From the NCBI GenBank assembly GCA_950097015.1, contig CATNEN010000031.1, positions 744,001 through 808,000 of the forward strand: DNA of 64,000 bases, in the 5' to 3' direction. The position numbers and the translations under genes are program-made. This DNA comes from Macrostomum hystrix (taxonomy: Eukaryota; Platyhelminthes; Macrostomidae). Of this stretch, positions 23,001 through 41,780 are shown piece by piece (positions within the stretch are counted from its first letter, which is position 1; every line of letters starts with the position of its first letter). The notes under the pieces were generated by a model. That model searched no databases and was not told the origin of the DNA. It saw only the letters and a list, made by a program, of their open reading frames with translations.

Positions 23001-23458
23001 AAGTGCACTTGGAATAAATATAGCGCAGCACGTTCGAAATTTGAGACGGAAGTTTCTGGGAAAACCCCCAATTTCATATCCTTAACAGCAGAAGAAAAAT
23101 CTAACTACATAATGGCTCAAGACGATAGGGAAACCGCTGAAGCTTTAGCAAAATACATCATAGAAATATCTAAAATAAGGGAACAGCTGCCCTGAGACTA
23201 CGAGATCTTACTAGCATTCAACAATAGATATTTCATATTTTGTTTTATCCCTGCCGTCCCTTGTGTTTTTACTGCTCTTATTTTTAATACCTTTGCTTTC
23301 CCTTCCCAGCTCGATATTTGATTCCTACTAAACTTCGCTTTTTATGTTGCTTTTCGCTGTTCATTTAAATGTGTTGTTAAAAAAAATATAAAAAAAAAAA
23401 ATCAGCACCCATAGATGGCGTGCGCGTTTTAATAATAATAATAATAACGTATCATTGG
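20030..23458 (+). mobile_element. Non-LTR retrotransposon (LINE), 5'-truncated
   Basis: One long ORF, a 3' UTR, and a 3' end of (AAT)n after GATGGCGTGCGCGTTTT. The endonuclease N-terminus is missing, so it is 5'-truncated. It is in opposite orientation to receptor B and occupies the intron region where a B exon should be. A second, shorter copy ends the same way at 63397. Clade not assigned. Confidence 0.9.
20106..23195 (+). CDS. LINE endonuclease-reverse transcriptase (ORF2)
   Basis: About 1029 residues, open throughout, ending PCC-TGA at 23195; the real start is probably further upstream and lost. Residues ~28-165 are the C-terminal part of an APE-type endonuclease (GDFNARTG at 66-73, TIDYAIVS, SRHCPLTV). 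The reverse transcriptase runs from about 395 (AAGIDGITNEH) through YRPISVLPAL, FFDLKSAFDM (about 529), GVRQGCPLSPLLFSLYID and the catalytic YCDDL (about 630). A C-x2-C-x8-H-x4-C finger (CSKCKTEVENEVHFLFKC) lies near 950. All catalytic residues I can see are present, so this copy is young. It reverse-transcribes its RNA at nicked DNA targets. Confidence 0.9.
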   Translation: MHGRAVQPRVAPIRYESQLCRVRIPLYILGCYIPPENSKYYKEDIWEEIKYLIQLFSREGSVLTVGDFNARTGTLQPSTRDKFPRQNQDSEKNKHGLRLMEMCSETKSTILNGMTQGDIMGNYTFSSTLGRSTIDYAIVSMDKVDIIKDFFIHPQSFLSRHCPLTVTLIFPDHVQPEHANQEKHESFPMPPRWDTETQGSYIEALNNKQSEEIIRKLQSIDAHDGKSLENLFSSLTNLLRDSVAESCAKTIIPNKFWTNRDETLRNLSKSLKYVARKKRRRPTDSALASEYNGLAKKYKQQLKKLKQMDINDCIQKMAANGTSKGFWSGLRKAEELLFPSRRLNRPQAPIADIADNLTKVFNAHPSLGTQPHRTDEAVSPEDLISCVDLDRAVKKLKRRKAAGIDGITNEHIIYGQEKLKPVLLKLFNASVRLGQTPAQWSNALITPIYKKGSRSDPKNYRPISVLPALARLFASLIYEKLETHIRTLDLLSASQIGNRKGYRTSDHIATLLTLIHNKKRRKRPFHLVFFDLKSAFDMVHHPTLFQRLRELKVSPEIIEAIQSMYSGAKFQLKISDGQATKARSITNGVRQGCPLSPLLFSLYIDPLSTMLRDSFRSDTFIKDEQINNLLYCDDLVIFGENPRELQKGLDKVSEFCQSHKLEINMQKTKVISCCPDPSKTANKLFLQGQLLDSVKEWKYLGFHINAKGTVDSHATEINKKCGYPILLLRKLASHGAVRYNQLMLYCTAMIESIALYASEAWGAFVSWNLGPWDRCLFERVNIRCCKAILQVSQNTDGNGARSELGRLPLLYNIQKRSISYWASITSRPDSIISKLLADQTYSDVGIKAKTNNDVMLNCRGISPAKAIGNHRKNFVSQFDTHWRQRTQNSSKLSHFYYSFKQYYSAEKYLQQIYNPEWRRTIASFRLGNHKLACETLRTARPKIPYVNRLCSKCKTEVENEVHFLFKCTWNKYSAARSKFETEVSGKTPNFISLTAEEKSNYIMAQDDRETAEALAKYIIEISKIREQLP

Positions 23459-24439
23459 AATGCAGATCCACTGTTGCATTATTTGGCTGAAATTGTTAGG
23501 TGTGTGTGCTTAAGTTGATATACGCTCACATATATATATGATCATGTAGTAGTACTACACACTATTGATTTTGAGCTTACGATTTTACTGAAGTCAGATT
23601 TGCAGCTGTGAGTTACTCTCTGGTTTCTGTGTGCCTGATCCGAACTGACCGTGACTTCGACAGTGCTGTTCTCATAGATTCTGTCGGGTGTAACTTTAAT
23701 GCTAGGAGGATTCGGTTGATCTGGAGTGGGTTTTCAAGTAGCGACAGATGATTGACTTTATCCATTAAAGACATTGAGCCACCCTTATTCTTAATAATCA
23801 AGATAATAATCTATATCGCTAGATTGATAAAGTTATGTGCATAAAAATGTATGCTAATGGCTGAGGTAGGAATGTGGCATAAGTATGCAATCTTGAATAA
23901 CTTTGGAGTCTGGGCTGGCAGCTTGTTCCGTAGAGAATCAGCAAAGTACTCGTAGATTTTGGAGCATTGGGAGTTGGGTTTGTTTGAGACACTTACATGG
24001 ACTGAACAGCTGTACCCCGTGCCTGCACTGGCGGTTAATCTGGCCCAATATGATTAGGTGTCATTTATATTAATTTTTGTAGGTTTAATAATTTTAAATG
24101 TATTTGATTCGTCCTGATCAGATAAAGACAGGGCTTGGATTTCCAATTGCAAGCTGAAAGCCGAGACCATTTTAAAACTAGCAGCACTATACATTATGGC
24201 TAACATATTATGTCGTTCAAAGTTGAGCTGCGGATGATCTGCTCGAATACGATAGTGACATTGTGCCTCTGGACAGCTGTGCAAGATATTTTATGTCTGT
24301 TATGGGCTTGTTCAGGTGCAAATTACTCTTAACTCTTAACTTCAACCATCAGTTGTCATTATTGCAATGTCAAACTCTCACCGAATCCGAGCGGGCACAG
24401 AGAAGTACTGAATACGATCAGCGCAATCAGTATCAGCAT

Positions 24440-25560
24440 GATGGCCGCCGCGTGTTAAACCGGACTGCTCACTACAAAAGCAGAGCTGTTTGAGCAAATT
24501 AGCTTTTAGAGCCTCCTATAGAAATGACGTCCTGTGTGATAAATAGGATAAATTTCGCAGTGCGAAAAATACTAGATTTCGAAAAATGAACATCTAATTG
24601 GCGCAGTGTATTTAAGTAAACTATTTGACAGGATGTAGAGCTCAGTTCTGCAAATAAAAGCTACAAAAAGTCAACAGACAATGAATCCTGGACCTAGTCT
24701 AAAAGCTCTGTAGCAGCTATAAGCCTTACAAATGGCAGGCGTGGATTCTGAAGCTTTCTTGATAAGCAAGAAAACTGCACAGAAATTTCACTTTAACTCT
24801 TAGCATTATTTCCTGATCCGTAGCTAAAATCTCGAAGCGAATAGAAGAGAAAATAGGCTAGACAATCAATTTTGAGGACCTCAGTTGCTTTCTGACTGAC
24901 CATAACACCATAACAATAACACCTTGAGTTTTATAAGACTCTAATTATTGCCTTCCACATGGAAAAATATGAAACCTCTTCCTCTGCATCCGCCTTTTGT
25001 TTATCAGGTAAAATGTGATTTAAGCATGAGTCATAAATGCGCGCTATTAATAAATTAAGAAAATGTTCCACTGAAAAACTTCCAGAATCACAAAACATCA
25101 GCATCGTCGAGATTTCCAACGATTCTAGTAGGGGGTGTCTGGCGGCAAAACCACCATAGGCATAAATGTTTTGCTCACAATACATTCACATTTAAATTAA
25201 TCATTTACGCGTTTCACGGCCCGACCGCTGTGCATATCTATGGAATTCTACCATAGACAACAGCAGAGGTCGGGCTGCCATTAGTTTCAACCTCGTCTCA
25301 ACCTGGATTTGCCATAGAGGTTTATACTGAGCCATGTTTGTTGTCCTTGTCAGCAGGGTCGTCGAAAATAAAATACTAAAAAGTTATTTTAGTATCTATG
25401 GAAAATGCTGAGGCTGGACGGCATTGAAAGTTAGTTCATCGTTAAGGGCGGAAAATTAAATTTGACCCATATGGTGGACTTTCACGGTCCTTCGGTTTGG
25501 GAGCTATCGCGAAGTCGGCAGTGGGTATTTGAAATACCCTGCATGGTCTTTCCCCAGGCA
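24440..25560. other. Upstream region of receptor B
   Basis: Holds the right arm of the inverted duplication (24772-24987) and a CCATAGACA fragment near 25250 flanked by GACCGCTGTG/GCAGAGGTCG inverted pieces. No gene supported. Confidence 0.4.
24772..24987. repeat. Right arm of the 216-bp inverted duplication
   Basis: Reverse complement of 18617-18832 over its whole length, located about 330 bp upstream of the receptor B start codon, so the two arms bracket the 5' half of the gene. Confidence 0.85.
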
Positions 25561-25567
25561 AAAATGG

Positions 25568-26465
25568 TTTACTCCCGATTCGCCAAATCCCGATTCGCCG
25601 AAATTCCTGACTCGCCGAATTCCCGATTCGCCGAAATTCCTGACTCGAATCCTGATTCGCTGAATCCTGATTCAATACATCTTACTTTATCATAAATTAA
25701 AATTAAACCACATAACCATTGCCCTCTTTGAGTGTTGGTCAAACATTGGAACTCTATTTCTATTGTATTGAAATTAAGGTTGTAGCCTAGTGGTTAGGGC
25801 GTCGGACTCACGACTTGAAGGTCGGGGGTTCGATTCCCGACTCCACTGGAACAATTTGCGTCCTTTAGCAAGACACTTAACTCTGCATTGCTTCAGTTCA
25901 CCCAGCTGTTAAATGGGTACCAGCATCAGCTGGGATAATTGAAGGTGGGTGTGGCGTCCCCCCAGTCCGTGGACTGAACAGCCGTACGCAGCCTTCAGAT
26001 GCGCCGCGCATTAGCTGCGGCTGTGCTGTCGGCTGCACATCTGACCCAATTAGGGCAGGTGTAATCAATTATTATGAATAAATAAAAAAAAAAAATTAAT
26101 AAAAATATATAAATTGAAATTAATTAAAAAAACTAACTTAAATGAAATGCAGTTTCTTAATTAATTAACTTGTAAACTTGCTTCTAAACTTTATTAACTT
26201 TCTGGAACGTACTAATTTATCAAATTTATCATTTATCCTACCTCGTAGATTGAGTGAGCAAAGAAGAACATCACACGTACTTCGGAAAAAGCAAAACTTG
26301 CTGGACATCCTTGTAGAGCCGAAAGTAAAAGTGTAATGAGGTACGGTAGCTCAGCAAAAAATGTTCTTAGGAATTTTTTCGGCAAAGAGGGAATTCGACG
26401 AATCGGGAATCGTCGAATCGGGAATCGGCGAATCGGGAATTTCGGCGAATCGGGAGTAAACCGGT
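25568..26465. mobile_element. MITE-like element with CCCGATTCGCC arms
   Basis: The left end (GGTTTACTCCCGATTCGCC then short CGATTCGCCGAAATT repeats to about 25670) is the reverse complement of the right end (about 26385-26465). The interior is A/T-rich and hosts a complete SINE-A. No ORF of note. Exact edges and target duplication not resolved. Confidence 0.65.
25776..26085 (+). mobile_element. SINE-A, most complete copy
   Basis: tRNA-like head with an A-box (GTAGCCTAGTGGTTAGG) and B-box (GGTTCGATTCC), the core TTTAGCAAGACACTTAACTC and CAGCTGTTAAATGGGTACC, a GCCTTCAGATGCGCCGCGCA body and an A/T-rich tail (AATTATTATGAATAAATAAA). A Pol III-transcribed SINE; used here as the reference for the family. 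Confidence 0.85.
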
Positions 26466-26470
26466 AAAAA

Positions 26471-27819
26471 AAGAGTGTTGTTTATACTTTTAACACATAA
26501 TCCTTATTCAAACAAAGATTTTTTAATTTTTTTTATAAGAATTAATCAGTATTTTGTATCTTATGTAGAGAATAACAGCATTTCAGCAGGACAACGCTTG
26601 CAGAATATTGTATTATAAAATAATACAATTGTCCGCTCGCCCTACAAATCGCCGAGCCTCTGCAGGATAAAGTCATTCAGTTTTGATTTGATTTGCTTTG
26701 GTTGTCGCTGCGTTGCCCGATTTTCATTGGTATGCTTAATGTTAAAAGAACTGTGACAAATAGGTTGACAAGTTGACCTTTCTGTGCTTGAAATAAAAGT
26801 GACTTATTTTTTTAAGTTGTTAAAAATTTATTATCAGTTCTGAGTAAAGAACCAAAGAAGAACTTTACTCAGAATGAGGACAAAGTGGCATTATTGGGAC
26901 TGCTAAAGTCTCTGCGACGACAAATTGACTAAGAAATTGAATGAGTAGACAAATCAGTAGCATATTGTCATGCAGTTTGGGGAAATTTTATTCGAGAGTT
27001 AAGATCCACAAGAATTATGGCTAGCAGCGGTGTGAATACGAGAATTTCGTAAAATATCGTTTAGTAGCAATAGAATAAATTGTTTAACACGACACAAGAG
27101 CGCACTACAGTTAAAATTTCTACTACTTATGCAGTATGCACTGTACTTTACTGTACTGCAATGTTATGAAATGTAATGTATGAATGTAATATAATTTGTG
27201 ATCAAATTTAATGAAGTGCATTGCATATAAATGTAGAATACATTTATCCTACCTCACAAGAGCATGACAACAATAAGCCACATAGTGCGGTTGGCTGTAC
27301 GCATTTAGTCATTCAGTTTTTTGTCAACTACCGCATTAGACAACATAAATAAACTTAATAGATGGTTTTGTTTCAGAGCGACACACATTCTATGAAAACT
27401 TCCATTATACGCTCGTAATATTGACTGCAGAAATCGAATCTACGCATTAATCTGAATCTAAAAGAAAGTGTCTAGCATCAACCCTCGGCTTGCGGAAACA
27501 TCAGGTCGAATCTTCATTCCGGTTAGTCGACAGCTGCAAAGATTCGGTCAACGATGAAAACTACACTTCAAATAGAGTGCTTGCACGGATTTTTCATATT
27601 ATTTCGTTTCATTTCAGGTAGCAGTAATGAGAGTACCAGCATCTGCTGAGATGGAACTTTACGATGGAATTGAGATGGCCAACAACAACAACAACAACAG
27701 CAAGAATGTACCCTGGCAAGATAAAAAAATACAGCATCAATGGGCGCGCTTCAGAGCCTGAGCGCGAACGAAAGACGCCATAAAGTTCGGGGCCCCAGCG
27801 ACAGCCATCAGGCAAACAA
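26471..27819. other. Intergenic, 3' of receptor C
   Basis: Mostly A/T-rich DNA. 27485-27560 (CATCAGGTCGAATCTTCATT ...) has a paralogous copy at 51525-51590. A possible extra minus-strand exon near 27610-27715 is unsupported. Confidence 0.4.
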
Positions 27820-35401
<7,582 letters not shown>

Positions 35402-38226
35402 GGCGAAAGGGGGAGTGAGTTCATGCAGCAACATAGACTGCTTACTCTTGGCGCTTTTGTTGAGGCAGAAGACAAAGCGCAACGGGAAGCAACTTCTCTT
35501 CCAGTTTTCTGCTAATGATGGTTTAAAAAACTACTGACACGGCTTTTCACCAATCCGAAAGTCGCCAGTTTAGTAGGTTCCATGCAATTACGGTCTCCAG
35601 GCAGCGATGCTGGCACTGGGTGCTTGTCAAAGATTAACCTAGAGATAGCTAGCAGCGCATTTCCAAGAAATTTTGCGCTCGCACAGACTGTCTTACAATG
35701 AAACGTGGCATTAGATTAACATACAGTTTTATATAGCTTAGGCATGTTGTGGGCTCTGAATTTCCAAGAAATAGCATTATCATTCAGCATCGCAAAGTGC
35801 GCACAATTTCCAACGTGCAAGTTCATGAGTCTAAATTGCAAAATCAAAGACATAATTGTAACATTTACACAAAGCGTATTTTCTGTGTAAAAAGCGAATT
35901 TTTCGTTCCTTTATTTATTAGAAACAAAAATATTATAGTATTTTCGTCAATGCATTGACCATATAAAGAAAAAATCGTAAACTTCAATCATTAGTACGCA
36001 CACTAATCCCTACTGCGAGTATCTAGTAATCAATATCGCGGATGCACAGCTCACCAGACCTCGTTGAACATCGTGACCGCCATGTTCTCGCTTCCAGCTT
36101 GTCTGTTCACTCTTCTTTGCCATGCCTGAGATTTAGAGCATGTGCCATTTCGTAGACCTTCTGTACTGCCCTATCAATTTTACCTGTAAGAATCAGATCG
36201 CTAGAAATGATACTTATTAGCTAGCTCATGTCGTGATCACTCTACAAGCAAGATGAGCGCAAATCATCTAACCTATGAGACTTCATAATAATTTTCGCGT
36301 AGCTAGTTCATGCCTCTCCTGCTCAAAGTATCACCTGTTGTCCCGTGATTCCCGTCGCCTCTCTCAACACACAGTACACCAATAATATTATAATTTACAT
36401 TAGGCATTTAGCCACGCGATTCGGTTTGCATATTTTAGACTTCAATTTGCTAAAGTTGGACACGACTAGGGTGGTGCATAGCTAATCTGATAGTGTCTGA
36501 TAGTGAAACAGCATCATCCTGAATTGAACAAATCAACAGGCTTTGTATATCAGCTACACAAACTAGCCCCTCAATGCCCGATTACTTCCGGCGCGGCGTA
36601 ACTTCGAGAATCAGCATTCGATTCTTGAGAGATCACATAGTTAGCAAGCTGCATAAATACACAGGCAATACCAGGTTATGCATAGTAAATTACTGAATTG
36701 GCACGCATTAGATGCTGCAGGAAGTTGATTAAATCCCCAGAAAAATATTGCTGCTAAAATGGTGCAAACCACATATTTAAGGGGATGACCGAAAGTTGCG
36801 GATATTTCAAAGCCGAATTTGTCTTGTGCAGTTTATTTTATACTTTTAAGAGCGAAATGAAAAGTGAGTATAGGTTGATGAAAATTCAGGTGTGAGGTGT
36901 TGTGTCGTGTGTTAGAGCGGTAGGGGCATCGAAGTGGTGAGGTGTGTCAGGGAGTATTGTAGCACTGTATGACCGCGGCATCTCTAATGCTTACATCTTT
37001 TTGCAGGCAATTATTCGATAATAATTTGATTGATTACAGCTGCCCAATGGAGCCAGATGCGCAGCCGACAACATAGCCTCACCTATTGCTCGGCGCATCT
37101 GATGGCAGCGTACGGCTGTTCAGTCCAAGGACTGGGACTCCCCACCCTAAATTACCTAAATTACCAATCACCCCAGCTAATGTTGCTACCCATTTAACAG
37201 CTGGGTGAACTGAAGCAGTGCAGATTTTAGTACTTTTCTAAAGGGTACAAATTGTTCCAGTGGAGTCGGGAATCGAACCCCGGACCTTCAAGTCGGGAGT
37301 CCAAAGCTCTAACCACTAGACCACGGACCCACTCGGAGTCAGCAGAGGTGTAGTAGACGGTGGTAGCCATGTAAAATAGGATTTCGGAAATCGGGTCCTG
37401 TGCTACTCAATGCTATATTCATGATTAGAGATAGACAAACTAATAATAACAAAATCCAATAAATATACGGCCTTGCTTTTCTCATACTCTGAGCGTAAAT
37501 TTTGTGTATATTAAGTAGTTAGCACTTTTATTTAAATGCTTGAATAAATAAACAAATAAAACAACATCACAATTTTGATAAACATTTTAGCGTAAAAATA
37601 CGTTTTAGAAAATAGCTTCGCATATTATAAAATATAAGAAATTTTATTGGAATTGAAAAGTTCATCGCTTTATTAAAAGCTGCAATATCAACACTAAACA
37701 ATGTCAGTCAGTTATCACTAAGGATTCTAAAGCTTGAAATAGAATACCTTGCTGTGTAGCTCTTGACAGGAATAAACAACGAAATAATTCATCCGGATTC
37801 ATTCCAACCGAAAAGCAGGGATATGCATTAATTATTCGTGAGCATCGACAGTGGTTCAACCTGTGCTTCCCCAGGGTGCAGCTCTAAATATGGAGAAACT
37901 AAAATAGCGATAGAAACACTGGAAATTAAATCCTTATATTCAGAATATTTCACAATTTAAACACGGGATTATAAACAAAAAATTGTCTAATCATAGCGAG
38001 TCATCTAGAATAAGTTCTAGAATAAGCCATCTATGACGAACTCAACAGGAATGATAACAGTTTCCTGAACAATTCTTTGAAGTCAAGTCTTCAGCGTGAG
38101 AGCTATTAGAGCTACATTCGGTGTACTTCAGTATGCTCAGCAACTTCCAGTTGAAATAACAGAAAGTCCATGTCCGTATTTCATCCATAAACATAACTCG
38201 AATTTCTAATTTTAAAGCACTCGCCA
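35402..38226. other. Intergenic between receptors C and D
   Basis: Promoter side of C and 3' side of D. Apart from the SINE at 37022-37330 I see only A/T-rich DNA and no credible exon. Confidence 0.4.
37022..37330 (-). mobile_element. SINE-A copy, inverted
   Basis: Reverse-orientation SINE-A. Its head at 37262-37330 (complement of GTCTAGTGGTTAGAGC ... GGTTCGATTCC) looks like a tRNA gene, but the SINE core and GATGCGCCGAGCA body follow directly, so it is a SINE rather than a tRNA gene. Confidence 0.8.
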
Positions 38227-38894
38227 CTACATCTGGCCCTCTTGATGGACACCTCCAATCGAATCAAACGGCTGGCGTATGACTCGTCCGTTGCAGTCGC
38301 AGCTGACAAATGTCCTACCGTCGGTGTCAATGTGACCCACAATGTCTGTGTACAAGGTGAGGCTGCTCTCGGAGAGCTCTGCTGGCGGAAACTGACTGGA
38401 TGCCCCCGGTTCTGGTTTCACCACTTGCACGTAAACATCACCGGAGTCTGCGTAAGAGGTACCAGGCATGATTAGTGGCAGGGCAGGTGCGACAGACTTA
38501 GCCGCATTGTCATGTGTCGCTAGTGTGCCTGTTTTGCTAGGTATTGCCAGCTTTGTAGATTTGCCACTTGCGCCACATTTTGTTGGCTTAGCAGATTTGC
38601 TGAGAGAAGCACGTTTAGCATTAGAGGCTCGATCAGATCTGGGGCGCGAGGCGGATTTGGCCGTTGACAGCGGTCGGACTCGTCTCCCAACAGCCAGTTC
38701 AGAGACTCTGCGGCCAGTGGCGCCCGTCGGCTTGCGGCGGCTGCGTGCGATGCAGAGAGCCACAATGAGACCCAGGGTGAGCAGCGAGGCCGTTGTTGTC
38801 GAGATGCCAATTCCCACTGATATGAAGAACAGATGGCTGGGCTCAGTTGAAGAGCCTCCGGGAATCAAAGTGGTGGCCATTCGAATTGCAGTAG
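38227..38894 (-). CDS. Receptor D TM and tail exon
   Basis: A single 668-bp exon, phase 1 in. It holds a short stalk, the TM helix, about 80 residues rich in Arg, Lys, Ser and Ala (KRASLSKSAKP, KSTKLAIPSKTGT), then DVYVQVVKPEP and TLYTDIVGHID. TLYTDI fits T-x-Y-x-x-I. It aligns with the last exon of receptor A (EYATVVK ... TIYLTIVGHLD), with the spacing between the two tyrosines of the same order. Confidence 0.7.
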
Positions 38895-41354
38895 CTGAAA
38901 GTTTAAATCGATCAATGAGAATTATAAATTTAATTTCAGCTTTTTGTATGGCAGAAAAACAGCAGATTTAAATCAAATATATATATAATAAATCTGTGTC
39001 AAATCATTCTAAATGTCAGAAAAAATAGGATAGGGGAAACGTAAATTACTGTATGATATAAAGGCTAAGGCAAAAATTCAACATTTTTATTTTGGCTTGC
39101 CTATAACTCCCATACAAATACGGCAGTTTTATCAGTCAATTGACTTACTTATTATACTAATGAATACAACACTATGTGCTCACAATCAGCTGTAAGGCTT
39201 TCTACGAGCGTGAATTAAAAACAAGGCCTAAATTTTTCTCTCCGTGGCAATGGCTGGCTGGCTTAGAATATCTATGGTCTATTTCACATGGGGAACCACT
39301 CCGATAATGTTTTTGCTAAAATTTCGTCTTTTAAGCTTGCAAGTTAAAGGCATTGTGCAAACAGAGAGAAGACTACAGAACGGGATGCTCAATTGCAAGG
39401 ATACCAGTCTAATACACCCATTGTCCTACAGACAAATAATCGTTTCATTGGTCTGAGGCAGAGCTGGCGCATGCGTCAACTTGCAACCGTCAAGACGGAA
39501 GTTAGAATTTAAAAATATATTTTACAAGTTAGAAAACTTAGAAAAGCTGTTCAACCGACAATCGCATGAACTGAATAATTGTTGGATAAGCTAGCTAGCA
39601 CTGCATTAACTCAATTTAATAATCATTGACGACTCAATAGCTACCCAAAGTAAAAAGCGATCGCAATGAGCTTAGCTTAGCATTTCGCATGTACAATGTA
39701 CTTACTTAACTCACTGCAGTTAAATGAATGCTCTGTTCGATTGAGCACATTCTTGCCAGCTGCAGTTTGATTCACCTGGCAGACTATCAGGACATGGCTT
39801 GTAGCTTGGCATTGCTGCTGTGAAATCTCGAGAATCGTACCATTTTCAACTGGTAAAAGTTTCGGCACTGACACACTGGATTCGCTCTGCAAAGTTGGGG
39901 TCGCGTTCTCAGTTTCGGAAGACTTGTGAGGGTGGACACGTCAGGCCCGACAGCAGCGCACGGATGCTTGAGAATTTGAGAATAAAAGACGTGAACGAAA
40001 GTCAGGAAGGGAGCAGAAGACGGAAATTAGGAAGCTAGAATACGCTTGTATTGACATAACAAAGCTGATACGAGCGAATCTGACAAGGACAATAATGAGA
40101 TAGGATGATTGGCAAAGTGAACGATTGTACTGAAATATTTCAATGAATATAAGCAAAACTTGTAGCATAAAAGGACAACGAATTCCAAACCTATATGAAG
40201 AAATGCACTCACTGAATTCATCGAACACATTGTACTTGGCTTTGGATTCGCTTCCGAAACTGAAACTTCCACTGACACGTGCCTTTGGTTCAGTCGATGA
40301 AGCTTGACGCTAACCCGAGGCTGATCTACCCGAGGTAAATCAATAACAGAAACTGGTAATTGGATGATGATGACAAATAGATAAGAACTATTCTGTATCT
40401 CTCACAAAATACGCTGACGTTTTGAACAAGCTGATCAGCTCTCCTTGAGCACGGGTGATTAGCGATGCACACCAGTTTGGAGCCGTGCATCGATCGACGC
40501 GCTGCGATGCGGAACGCGGACTGGCCGTTCGATTCAGCAATATTCTCTAGTGAGATGTTCTCCTGCAAAGCAGTTCGTTCAAGAATTTTGTGCTTATGCC
40601 ATTCCTATATGCCAATAAAGCTATTGAAAACCTACAGATGGGAGTTTAGTCATGAGTAGCAGCCAGCATTGGTGCTTCACTTGAGGGCTGTCACTGACTG
40701 AGCTGACATTGACAGAAATGCCGTCGCCCTCCCAAACACTGACAGTCTGCGTTGCAGTCCATCTGCTTTCTGGCTGCTCTAAAACGGAATAATTATAACA
40801 TCAAGAACACGAAACGTAAACGAATCCGCCTCAGTGCGCAGTGTCATCAGGCGAGACGCTGGGTTGTCTACTACGAGTATTTTTCCTCAGCCTAATGTAG
40901 AGTGCAGAATTGCGGTAATATTTATTTTAACCAATCATGCGCTAGCTACTCTACTCAACCGCTTAGTAGTAGTTTTTAAAATGCGAACCAGAAAACATAC
41001 AAGTACAGCATGTGATTCATTTTAACAAAAAGGAGAAACGAATCAATCAAAAGTCATGTGACTACTATTAATAGTATCAAATCATTACGTTGTTTAGCGC
41101 TGTTTTGCGCTACTAAACAGAAAAATTCCGCAACCCAACCACAATGACTCCTGCAAGGCTCTGAAAGCAACCGACTTGCGCTCAATGGAGCTCATTCACT
41201 GTGCATGCGGACCTTTTCCTAAGTGCAATAGCTCGACACACTAGCGAATACTTTTTCACCTGCCCCCAAGGCATACGATCAAAGTTATTAGGACACGGCC
41301 CATGCCGCACGTCGCAACGAATGCATACAGCACACTATAAAGCTGTTTTGGAAG

Positions 41355-41695
41355 GGGGTCGGTGCCAGAGCGGTAAACGCGTTTGCCTCTCGCACCACGG
41401 TCCCTGAGCTCGATTCCACGGCGAGGCCACATTTATTTGGGACGCAGCCGCGCAAAGAAGGCTTGGGGCTTGTCGTGCAATTTACGCCCTTGAGGGCCAA
41501 CCTCCAAGGCACAGTGAAGTGTACACTGCCTGACGATGAGAAAGTCAGGGCAGATGTACGCACCTGTGTGAGTGTATGCCTTCGTACGATATTTGTGTGC
41601 GCGTGTGCTCAGGAGTCAGCGAATTGCCTCCTCGCGGGCTGCGGGTCTAGTGTCACAGAATGATTTGCCACTGCCTGCAGCACTCCTGCAATTAT
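41355..41695 (+). mobile_element. SINE-B, reference copy
   Basis: tRNA-like head GGTCGGTGCCAGAGCGGTAA ... GAGCTCGATTCC (A- and B-box-like), then GCGAGGCCACATTTATTTGG, CCAACCTCCAAGGCACAGTG, GAAAGTCAGGGCAGATGTAC and TCAGGAGTCAGCGAATTGCC. At least seven copies or fragments lie in this window. Confidence 0.8.
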
Positions 41696-41780
41696 TTTTA
41701 TTATAAGCTTTTTCGACTTACGAGTCAAACCAAAATACACTCACAACACACAATTCAGGCTAAACTTATTTATGCTTATA

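Larger units (their letters stand above)
16868..24439 (-). pseudogene. Receptor B: Ig-like receptor with YEEE...RDPN cassette tail, disrupted
   Basis: Exons: 24439-24382 (signal peptide MLILIALIVFSTSLCPLGF), 23720-23581 (Ig half 1), 19963-19815 and 19401-19269 (Ig module), 19233-18894 (whole Ig), 18566-18433 and 18333-17953 (Ig, TM, juxtamembrane), then tail exons 17879-17826, 17186-17124, 17044-16991, 16915-16868. The TM helix is IIAIIAVTVTSVVIVVVAI. No F5/8C module is visible. Two defects: the second-half exon that should follow 23581 is absent where a LINE lies, and an 85-bp tandem duplication at 19041-19210 shifts the frame and brings a stop. Without the 85 bp the 19233 exon would be phase 1-1, as the family requires. 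Skipping the 23720 exon restores phase, so partial function is conceivable. Its tail matches receptor E. Confidence 0.7.

Noticed and set aside
23990-24284. Extra receptor B exons (LTASAGTGYSCSVH near 24030, and a 76-aa frame)
   Set aside because: The first has no acceptor in the required phase and a stop just upstream; the second has no usable donor. The 24382 and 23720 exons join directly in phase.
37262-37330. A tRNA gene on the minus strand
   Set aside because: It is followed directly by the SINE-A core and body, so it is the SINE's tRNA-derived head.
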